Assembly: GCA_031257075.1 (NCBI GenBank)
Contig: JAIRPM010000132.1
Coordinates: 1-8,552, forward strand
From: Spirochaetaceae bacterium
Lineage (GTDB): Bacteria > Spirochaetota > Spirochaetia > Treponematales > Breznakiellaceae
Reading direction: 5' to 3'
Length of the DNA stretch: 8,552 nucleotides
Shown here one piece after another: positions 1-5,910 of this stretch. Position 1 is the stretch's first letter. The number at the start of each line of letters is the position of its first letter. Made by a program: the position numbers and the translations under genes. Under the pieces are notes generated by a model. It saw nothing but the letters and a program-made list of their open reading frames with translations, did not search any database and was not told the DNA's origin.

Positions 1-1
1 C

Positions 2-490
2 GCGCCGGTCAGTGCCTTCCGGTGCCGTATCGAGGAGTATGCAAATTATCTGAGAGATGACGCTTTTCGCGCTCAGGATGACCATGTCGCCCAAACATGG
101 CTTCTCTGGGAACGGGAAAACGGCGCGATTGCTGCCTATATGTCGCTTATTGCCGATGCGGTACGGCTTTCTACTGCCGAAAGAGAATTGCACAAACTTA
201 ACTACCCTTTCAAGACCATTCCCGCTATGAAGATTGCCAAACTGGCGGTTGCCGGCTCTTTTCAGCAACGCTACAAAGGTTTGGGGACATACATGGTTTA
301 CCATGCCAATCTTATCGCCCGCAGCGCTATTAACCCCTACTGTGCCGCCCGCTTCCTCACTGTTGATGCTGACATCGAACACGACACCGGTGTTCTGGAT
401 TTTTCTAGGAAACTCGGCTTCGCACCCAATGTTGAATTGGTCAACAAGAAAAGCAAAACACTCAGTATGAGGCGCGATTTGTACATCTAA
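2..490 (+). CDS. GNAT-family N-acetyltransferase, C-terminal part (5' end outside window)
   Basis: The reading frame is open from base 2 to the TAA at 488-490, giving 162 residues without a start, so the true N-terminus lies left of the window. The ATG at 140 is internal: the frame upstream of it is protein-like and fits the fold. Around fragment residues 77-96 there is a strand-turn-helix with KIAKLAVAG followed by QQRYKGLG, which matches the acetyl-CoA pyrophosphate-binding pattern R-x-x-G-x-G. Near the C-terminus the segment FLTVDADIEHDTGVLDF followed by RKLGF matches the last strand and helix of the GNAT fold, where proteins commonly read VDA...FYxKxGF. GNAT enzymes move an acetyl group from acetyl-CoA to an amine; the substrate cannot be read here. 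The layout resembles small GNATs that act as tRNA-acetylating toxins, but no partner gene is visible because the upstream side is cut. A terminator lies about 140 bases downstream. Confidence 0.85.
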   Translation, partial: APVSAFRCRIEEYANYLRDDAFRAQDDHVAQTWLLWERENGAIAAYMSLIADAVRLSTAERELHKLNYPFKTIPAMKIAKLAVAGSFQQRYKGLGTYMVYHANLIARSAINPYCAARFLTVDADIEHDTGVLDFSRKLGFAPNVELVNKKSKTLSMRRDLYI

Positions 491-599
491 CAGCACCTCC
501 GCTGCCGGAACCGGAGAAACATCGGCGGCTGTCATTTGGGCAGACCTATCCCTTGCTCCCAGTCCCCAGAGGCGAATAGCGAATTCGATACTATGTATT

Positions 600-616
600 G
601 AGAGAGAGAGAGAGAG
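600..616. repeat. (AG)8 dinucleotide tract
   Basis: A run of eight AG units preceded by a G lies 110 bases after the acetyltransferase stop and 11 bases before the terminator stem. Dinucleotide runs of this length can change length by strand slippage. It is not inside a supported gene, so a change would not shift a known reading frame. Confidence 0.9.
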
Positions 617-627
617 TCGGCAGAATG

Positions 628-650
628 CGCTAAAACTTTAGCGTTTTTTT
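628..650 (+). terminator. Intrinsic (rho-independent) terminator
   Basis: A six-base-pair stem CGCTAA/TTAGCG (628-633 with 638-643) closes a four-base AACT loop and is followed directly by seven T (644-650). The T-run is only on the + strand side, so it would stop transcription coming from the acetyltransferase gene. The stem is short and half A-T, so efficiency may be modest. Confidence 0.7.
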
Positions 651-810
651 GTAGGTAAGGCATACCGGCGCTATTCTTGGCGATGCAAGCCGTCTCTACT
701 TTCTTCATAACGAGAGTAGGCTACACAAGGCGGGGTTTTGTGCAAGAGGGGGATAGCGGTTTCCAGTTGCCGGTAGTTCGGGTAAATATATCTTGCCTAA
801 CGCAGATAGC

Positions 811-837
811 ACCGGTAGAACCGTTAGAACCGGTATA
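811..837. repeat. Three tandem 9-base units (ACCGNTAGA-like)
   Basis: The units at 811-819, 820-828 and 829-837 read ACCGGTAGA, ACCGTTAGA and ACCGGTATA. They begin a longer zone of ACC-led short repeats that continues to 992. Confidence 0.75.
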
Positions 838-846
838 TCGGACAAA

Positions 847-879
847 CACTACTCACCACCCACTACTCACCACCCACTA
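847..879. repeat. 14-base tandem repeat, 2.4 copies
   Basis: The unit CACTACTCACCACC occurs at 847-860 and exactly again at 861-874, followed by a partial CACTA (875-879). The 14-base unit can be seen as two related heptamers (CACTACT and CACCACC), so its period is twice that of the heptamer block downstream. It is flanked on both sides by the 12-mer ATATCGGACAAA (835-846 and 888-899). Confidence 0.85.
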
Positions 880-901
880 AAACTGCAATATCGGACAAAA
901 C

Positions 902-992
902 ACCGGCAACCGGCAACCGGCAACCAGAAACCAGAAACCAACAACCAACAACCAACAACCAACAACCAACAACCAACAACCAACAACCAACA
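902..992. repeat. Heptamer tandem repeat, 13 units in three variants
   Basis: Thirteen consecutive 7-base units all begin with ACC: three ACCGGCA (902-922), two ACCAGAA (923-936) and eight perfect ACCAACA (937-992). The order of variants looks like stepwise expansion, with the most homogeneous block nearest the downstream gene. A further unit starts with ACC at 993 and then diverges. The array ends 22 bases before the -35 element of the oxidoreductase promoter. Heptameric short tandem repeats are well known between genes in filamentous cyanobacteria; whether the same class occurs in this lineage is not something I can confirm. Confidence 0.93.
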
Positions 993-1014
993 ACCGTCGC
1001 GTCCTGGAATAAAG

Positions 1015-1043
1015 TTGACACAAATAGGGGAAAGGGGTAAAAG
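1015..1043 (+). promoter_or_regulatory. Sigma-70-like promoter of the oxidoreductase gene
   Basis: A perfect -35 hexamer TTGACA (1015-1020) is followed after 17 bases by TAAAAG (1038-1043), a four-of-six match to TATAAT. Transcription would start near 1050, leaving a leader of about 50 bases before the ATG at 1100. It sits just downstream of the heptamer array. Confidence 0.55.
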
Positions 1044-1086
1044 TTGCCCTGCTTTCCATACATCTTTTAATAGGATATTCTCATCA

Positions 1087-1093
1087 AGAGGAG
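1087..1093 (+). promoter_or_regulatory. Ribosome binding site of the oxidoreductase gene
   Basis: AGAGGAG ends six bases before the ATG at 1100. This is a strong Shine-Dalgarno match and fixes the start of the gene. Confidence 0.85.
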
Positions 1094-1099
1094 AACACT

Positions 1100-2743
1100 A
1101 TGCTTACAATTAACAGGAAAGCCATTCAGGAAAGAAAAGCGGAATTCGCCGCTGCGGGAGTTGAAATAAGCGCGGTTTCAGCGGAAGCGCTTGCAAAACG
1201 GACGGCGGAAGCGCCCCGCTGGGCGCACTTTGGAGCGGGCAACCTATTCAAAGCCTACCATGCAATGATAGCACAGCGGCTTATAGATGCGGGGCTTATG
1301 GACAGCGGCATTGTAGCCCTCGTGCCCGGCGATTTTGCCAGTATTGGTAAACTGTACACTCAATACGACAACCTTTTTCTCCGTGTTGTTATGAAAGCGG
1401 ACGGTACGCTTGATAAACAGATTATCAGCGCTGTGCCGGAATTCCTTGCGGCAAACCCTGCGGATGCCGCTGTCTGGAACCGTGTCAAAGCCATCTTTGC
1501 CAACCCTTCCCTCCAACTGGTAACTATTACCATAACTGAAAAGGGCTATGCCCTGCGCGGTATGGACGGCAATTTCCTTCCTGAATTGAAGGCAGAATTC
1601 GATGCGGGGCCAGGAAGCGCCGTCCTCTCTCATGCTATGACTAAACTTGCCGCCCTCCTCTATGAACGTTTCCAAAAAGGCGGCGCGCCGCTTGCTCTTA
1701 TATCTACCGATAACTTTTCGCATAACGGCGACAAATTAAAAGACGCGATACTCACCGTTGCCCGCGAATGGCAGGCGCGCCGCGTTGTCAATTCAGACTT
1801 TGTTTTGTGGCTTGACAATCCTGCCCATGTCGGCTTCCCGCTTTCTATGATAGATAAAATCACTCCCTACGCTTCGGAGTCCGTGCAAAAGCAACTGGCG
1901 GCGGCAGGGTTGGGCGGAATGGAGATAGTAAAATCCGGGCGCGGTTCGGTAACGGCCCCTTTCGTAAACACCGAAGAAGCCGAATACCTGATTATCGAAG
2001 ACGCTTTCCCCAATGGGCGGCCCCCGCTCGAAAAAGGAGGCGTTTATATTACAACTCGTGAAAAAGTTGACATGGTAGAGCGGATGAAAGTTTGTACCTG
2101 CTTAAACCCGCTGCACACGGCGCTTGCTGTTTTTGGCTGCCTTCTAGGCTATACATCGATAGCGGCGGAAATGAAAGATGCCTGCCTCAAAGCGCTCGTG
2201 GAAAAAATTGCTTTTGACGAAGGCATGCCCGTTGTTACCGACCCCGGCATCATAAAACCGGCTGTGTTTGTAGACGAAGTTCTCAATAAACGCCTCCCCA
2301 ACCCGAATATTCCCGATACGCCGCAGCGTATCGCAACCGATACCTCGCAGAAACTAGCCCCGCGTTTTGGTGAAACAATCAAGGCGTATAAAAACGCTGC
2401 TGGCAAGAATGGGCTTGATGTTACCGCGCTAAAGTACATTCCGCTCACACTGGCCGCATGGTGCCGTTATTTGCTCGGCGTAGACGATGCGGGAAAGCCT
2501 TTCACTCCCAGCCCTGATCCGCTTTTATCCGGCTTGCAAAAGGAATTGGCAGGGACGCGGCTTGGCGAACCGGCTTCCGGTAAAGGGAAATTGAAACCGG
2601 TGCTTTCAAACAAAGCAATATTCGGCAGCGATTTGTACGAAGCGGGCTTGGGTGAAAAAATCGAACGCTATTTTGAACAGATGCTCGAAGGCCCCGGTGC
2701 TGTGCGAAAAACGCTGCAAGACACGCTGGCCAAAGGCGCCTAG
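1100..2743 (+). CDS. Mannitol dehydrogenase family NAD-dependent oxidoreductase (polyol or uronate)
   Basis: This 547-residue protein belongs to the long-chain mannitol dehydrogenase family, which includes mannitol 2-dehydrogenase, fructuronate reductase and tagaturonate reductase; these interconvert ketoses or keto-acids and polyols with NAD(H) in the cytoplasm. Seen in order: the nucleotide-binding loop HFGAGN (residues 43-48), TEKGY (146-150), DNFSHNG (204-210, matching the family's DN-x2-x-NG), FPLSMIDKITP (246-256) and the catalytic segment with K330, N336 and H339 in KVCTCLNPLHTA. In the classical enzymes the lysine precedes the asparagine by five residues; here it is six, so assignment of K330 is tentative. 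The C-terminal helical domain contains RFGETIKAY (422-430). Length is slightly above the usual 450-540 residues. It has its own promoter and a strong ribosome binding site, so it is probably expressed alone. The substrate cannot be decided from sequence; a reductase of uronate breakdown is as plausible as a polyol dehydrogenase. Confidence 0.9.
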   Translation: MLTINRKAIQERKAEFAAAGVEISAVSAEALAKRTAEAPRWAHFGAGNLFKAYHAMIAQRLIDAGLMDSGIVALVPGDFASIGKLYTQYDNLFLRVVMKADGTLDKQIISAVPEFLAANPADAAVWNRVKAIFANPSLQLVTITITEKGYALRGMDGNFLPELKAEFDAGPGSAVLSHAMTKLAALLYERFQKGGAPLALISTDNFSHNGDKLKDAILTVAREWQARRVVNSDFVLWLDNPAHVGFPLSMIDKITPYASESVQKQLAAAGLGGMEIVKSGRGSVTAPFVNTEEAEYLIIEDAFPNGRPPLEKGGVYITTREKVDMVERMKVCTCLNPLHTALAVFGCLLGYTSIAAEMKDACLKALVEKIAFDEGMPVVTDPGIIKPAVFVDEVLNKRLPNPNIPDTPQRIATDTSQKLAPRFGETIKAYKNAAGKNGLDVTALKYIPLTLAAWCRYLLGVDDAGKPFTPSPDPLLSGLQKELAGTRLGEPASGKGKLKPVLSNKAIFGSDLYEAGLGEKIERYFEQMLEGPGAVRKTLQDTLAKGA

Positions 2744-2769
2744 TGAAACGCTGATGAGAATCAATGTAA

Positions 2770-5745
2770 TCAGTGCTTCCCCATGCTTCCGTACTTTACC
2801 GGCCTTAGGATTTCCGCGTCTACAGCGGCGGGGTCATCAATACCGGGCGGCAGTTCGCGCCCTTCTTCTTCGGGGACATCCTCTTCTTCAAAGGGTTGGA
2901 AGCCGGCGGACGGCAGGGTTTGCTGGCGTTTCGCTTCGTCTTTGTTTTCAACACGGATGGCAACCATCGTAGTGATGCCGTTTTCATTTTGAGTAACGCC
3001 AAGCAGTGTAGACGCGCCCAGTACGGTTTTTTTGTTATGGGTTATAACGATAAATTGGCTTGTGCGCCCGAATTCGGCAAGCATATTGGTAAAGCGGACA
3101 ACATTGTCTTCGTCGAGCGCCGCGTCAATTTCATCGAGCAGGCAGAAAGGGGAAGGCTTGACCATATAGGTTGCAAAGAGCAGCGCGACCGCCGTCATTG
3201 ACTTTTCGCCGCCGGAAAGAAGTGATATGTTTTCCTGTTTTTTACCCGGCGGCTGCGCGTAGATTTCGATGCCGCTTTCTAGAATATGGTTTGGGTCGGT
3301 CAAGCGCAGTTCGGCTTTGCCGCCTCCAAACAGCCGGCGAAACATATTATGAAAATTCCGTTTGATTTTGTTATAGGTTTCCAAAAACAGCGCGGAGGAT
3401 TCGGCGCGGATTTCGGCGGCTATTTTCTCTTCGTGTTCCCGCGCCGTCAAAATATCGTTAATCTGGCCGGCAAGGAAATCATAGCGTTCTTTGGTTTCGT
3501 TAAATTCTTCCGGTGCCATAAGGTTGGGCTGCCCAAGCCCGCGCAACGTTTCCCGCGCTGCCGCTAATTTTTCGCGCAAATCCGCAACGGGAACATCTAT
3601 CAAATAGATGCGTTCTTCAAATTCCATAAGGTCGCGGGAATGGGTTTCACGGAAATTGTCCTGTATATTTTTAATTTCTGTTTCGGCGCGCACCAGTTCC
3701 AACTGCTCTTTTTCGATACCGCTATTGATGCGGGTTATGCGGGAATTGGCTTTGGTAATATCGTCCCGCTTGCCGGAAAGTTCGCTATTGTGCCGCTCAA
3801 TGTCCTTTTCCAGTTTTTCCATTTTGGCGGAAAGTTCATGACCGCGCCGCTCAATGTCCGCAAGGGATTCTTCCGCTTCGTTAATGCGCTCGTCAATTTC
3901 GTCAAGCCGTTTGCGTCCCAAAAAGAGGTCATCCCGCAGCACCTTGCGCTGGGCTGTTTGACTGGCTACTTCACGGCGGAGCAGTTTTGCGCGGTCTTCG
4001 GCGTTTGCCGCCTGCGCGGTCATTTGTGCTTTCTGAACACGCAATTCTCCCAAAGTCTGCCGGTATTCGCCGATTTTGACATTGAGCGTTTCGTTTTCTT
4101 TGCGTAAAACGGCTATGCGTTCGCGCCGCGCCTTTGCTCCCTCTTTTTGACCGGCTATCTGCGCGTCCAATGCTCTCTTTTTGGTAACAATACCTTCGGG
4201 GGCACGGAATTCGTCGATAAATGCCGGCGTAGACGCGCTGTATGCGGTGAACAGTTCTTTGATATGGTCAAGTTGGGCAAGCGCTTCTGTTAAAGAGGCT
4301 TCAAGGCTTTCAGAGACTTTACGGACTTCCGGCGCATTGATACCGGCGCCGCTCTCTTCGGCACGGCCGGCCGCCGCCGCAAGTTCGCCGGCAAGCGCCG
4401 TCCGGCCTGACAGCAGGGTTTTTAACCGGTCAATGGCATTGCCAAGCGCCGCCTGGGCATCCCGCCGGCCGGCCGCCGAATAACCCGCTTCCTTAAGCCC
4501 GGAATCCAGCGCCGCGACAATGTCATCCGTTATGGATTCTAACTGTGTTTCCAGTGCCGCCTGTGCCTCTCCCAACATTCCGATATCGGTCTCGCACAAA
4601 GTTATCTCATCGTCATTGCGGGTCATTGCCCCTGCCGTTAGGGTAATATTTTCGTCAAATTGGTGAATGTTCTGCTCTATCGATTCTACTTTCTGGCGAT
4701 AATCGCGCGCTTCGCCGTCTTGTTCCGCCGCGTCATCTTCCAATTCTTCGATTTTGATGCCTATAGCCCGCTCACGCCCTTCATTCTGGCTTATCTGATT
4801 CTTTGCGTCTGCCCGCTGTTCGGTCAAAAGCCGTACTCCGCTTTCAATGCCTTGTTTTTCTTTTGCAAGGCCAAACAGCACTTTTTGCGCTTCGACATGC
4901 TCGGCTTCAAGCGCGTTTACTATGTCCATGTTTTCGGTAACGGAATCATTTATCGACTTCAATTCAGCCTGCACTGTGTCCCGTTCTTCCCGCATTTTGT
5001 GAATTGTCTCATTGCGCGCGTCACGGCTGTCGCGGAATGACTTCAAACGCAGCAATTGTACATCCCGTTCAAGTTCGAAAATCCCGTTCTTGACGGCACG
5101 GTATTGGAGCGTCTTTTCCGCCTGTATTTTGAGCGTGTCGTAATTTTTTTTTGTTTCCGCCAGCATAATGTTGACCTGTTTGATGTTTTCTTCAAAACGG
5201 GCTATTTTCTGCTCGGCTTCGCGGTTTTTTGCCTTGTTCCGGTTGATGCCTGCCGCTTCATCAAAAATATAGCGGCGTTCTTCGGGTTTGGAGGAAAGCG
5301 CCTGGTCGATTTTCCCCTGTTCCATCACCGAATAGGCTACTTTTCCGACACCGGTGTCCCAAAAGAGTTCGCGCACTTCTTTTAGGCGTACTTGCCGGCT
5401 GTTGATAAAGTACTCGCTCTCGCCCGACCGGTAGAGCCGGCGGCGTATCTGCACTTCGGGCATATCGATGGGAAGGATGCCCGTATCGTTGGCCAGCGTG
5501 AGCGTAACTTCGGCTACATTGAGCGGCTTGCGCGTCTCTGTCCCGTTAAATATCACGTCTTCCATCGATTCGGCGCGCATGGCTTTGGCGGATTGTTCGC
5601 CTATGACCCACTTAATTGCGTCTACAACATTGGATTTGCCGCACCCGTTAGGCCCCAGAAGCGCCGTTATCCCATCGGCAAACTCAATATGAGTTTTTTC
5701 CGCAAAAGATTTGAAACCGAATATGTCAAGGTTTTTTAAGAACAC
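2770..5745 (-). CDS. smc: Chromosome segregation ATPase SMC
   Basis: A 991-residue SMC protein, the ATP-driven clamp that organises and separates chromosomes. The N-terminal head has Walker A GPNGCGKS (31-38) and a Q-loop near Q143 (EQGKID). The C-terminal head has the signature LSGGEKS (843-849), Walker B with catalytic glutamate FCLLDEIDAALD (867-878, E872) and the switch histidine in ITHNKK (H903). Long charged, heptad-like helices run at about 170-400 and 525-735. The middle (about 405-525) does not show the usual hinge domain, and the protein is shorter than the typical 1150-1200 residues. An acidic tail follows the head (about 935-991). The start is GTG at 5743-5745, supported by GGAG five bases upstream and by the conserved beginning FLKNLDIFGFKSF. 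It lies 155 bases after the PBP2 gene, same strand, and converges on the oxidoreductase gene with a 26-base gap. ScpA and ScpB partners are not in the window. Confidence 0.97.
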   Translation of the reverse strand: MFLKNLDIFGFKSFAEKTHIEFADGITALLGPNGCGKSNVVDAIKWVIGEQSAKAMRAESMEDVIFNGTETRKPLNVAEVTLTLANDTGILPIDMPEVQIRRRLYRSGESEYFINSRQVRLKEVRELFWDTGVGKVAYSVMEQGKIDQALSSKPEERRYIFDEAAGINRNKAKNREAEQKIARFEENIKQVNIMLAETKKNYDTLKIQAEKTLQYRAVKNGIFELERDVQLLRLKSFRDSRDARNETIHKMREERDTVQAELKSINDSVTENMDIVNALEAEHVEAQKVLFGLAKEKQGIESGVRLLTEQRADAKNQISQNEGRERAIGIKIEELEDDAAEQDGEARDYRQKVESIEQNIHQFDENITLTAGAMTRNDDEITLCETDIGMLGEAQAALETQLESITDDIVAALDSGLKEAGYSAAGRRDAQAALGNAIDRLKTLLSGRTALAGELAAAAGRAEESGAGINAPEVRKVSESLEASLTEALAQLDHIKELFTAYSASTPAFIDEFRAPEGIVTKKRALDAQIAGQKEGAKARRERIAVLRKENETLNVKIGEYRQTLGELRVQKAQMTAQAANAEDRAKLLRREVASQTAQRKVLRDDLFLGRKRLDEIDERINEAEESLADIERRGHELSAKMEKLEKDIERHNSELSGKRDDITKANSRITRINSGIEKEQLELVRAETEIKNIQDNFRETHSRDLMEFEERIYLIDVPVADLREKLAAARETLRGLGQPNLMAPEEFNETKERYDFLAGQINDILTAREHEEKIAAEIRAESSALFLETYNKIKRNFHNMFRRLFGGGKAELRLTDPNHILESGIEIYAQPPGKKQENISLLSGGEKSMTAVALLFATYMVKPSPFCLLDEIDAALDEDNVVRFTNMLAEFGRTSQFIVITHNKKTVLGASTLLGVTQNENGITTMVAIRVENKDEAKRQQTLPSAGFQPFEEEDVPEEEGRELPPGIDDPAAVDAEILRPVKYGSMGKH

Positions 5746-5750
5746 CGAAA

Positions 5751-5757
5751 CTCCGTT
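5751..5757 (-). promoter_or_regulatory. Ribosome binding site deciding the GTG start of smc
   Basis: On the minus strand AACGGAG ends five bases before the GTG at 5745. No ATG with a comparable site lies nearby, so GTG is the supported start. I see no convincing promoter in the 155-base gap 5746-5900, only an A/T-rich TATTATAA stretch on the minus strand at about 5854-5861 without a good -35 partner. Confidence 0.65.
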
Positions 5758-5894
5758 TTTCTACGTTTTGGTATATGAACTTCCCGTAAACTTGCCTGTT
5801 TCCGCAAAACTTGCTAACCAGCCTCTGTCCGGGATTCTTCTGAACACTGTCCTTATAATAACGCAAATGAAGAGCGGTGTATAGTGTACGCTGT

Positions 5895-5910
5895 GCGGGG
5901 TTATTCCCGC
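5895..5910 (-). other. GC-rich hairpin spanning the PBP2 stop codon
   Basis: The stem GCGGG/CCCGC (5 bp) encloses a six-base loop holding the TAA stop of the PBP2 gene. No T-run follows on the minus strand, so it is not a canonical intrinsic terminator. A hairpin with the same stem letters lies just after the stop of the gene upstream (7882-7894). Confidence 0.35.

Larger units (their letters stand above)
491..1099. other. Gene-poor repeat-rich intergenic region
   Basis: No convincing gene lies between the acetyltransferase and the oxidoreductase. The stretch holds an (AG)n tract, an intrinsic terminator, three blocks of short tandem repeats (9-, 14- and 7-base units), a promoter and a ribosome binding site, each listed separately. 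The open frames here are either driven by the repeats (both strands of the heptamer block stay open, because a 7-base unit without stops reads through all frames) or lack a ribosome binding site. From 651 to 810 I see no clear feature beyond a weak hairpin, CTACT/AGTAG at about 696-719. Confidence 0.7.

Noticed and set aside
677..880. + strand open frame of 67 codons
   Set aside because: It begins with TTG without a ribosome binding site and ends in the 14-base repeats; no recognisable domain.
902..992. CRISPR array
   Set aside because: Units are 7 bases and contiguous with no spacers; this is a simple tandem repeat.
863..1063. Minus-strand open frames with Val-Val-Gly-Cys-Trp-Leu-Leu repeats that look like membrane segments
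   Set aside because: These are the reverse reading of the same heptamers; hydrophobicity comes from the repeat, not from a gene.
793..1113. + strand open frame encoding NNQQPTT repeats
   Set aside because: It is a by-product of the heptamer array, which lacks stops in all frames; it has no ribosome binding site and overlaps the supported oxidoreductase start.
1244..1723. 159-codon minus-strand open frame inside the oxidoreductase gene
   Set aside because: It is antisense to well-conserved family motifs on the + strand and has no ribosome binding site.
2749..2775. Possible bidirectional terminator between the convergent genes
   Set aside because: There is an inverted repeat CGCTGAT/ATCAGTG with a 13-base loop and one G-T pair, but no T-run on either side and it overlaps the smc stop, so it is too weak to call.
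3640..4107. Long + strand open frames opposite smc (also 4660-5040, 5056-5385, 5392-5739)
   Set aside because: They are shadows of the coiled-coil and head coding regions of smc, with no start signals or family features.
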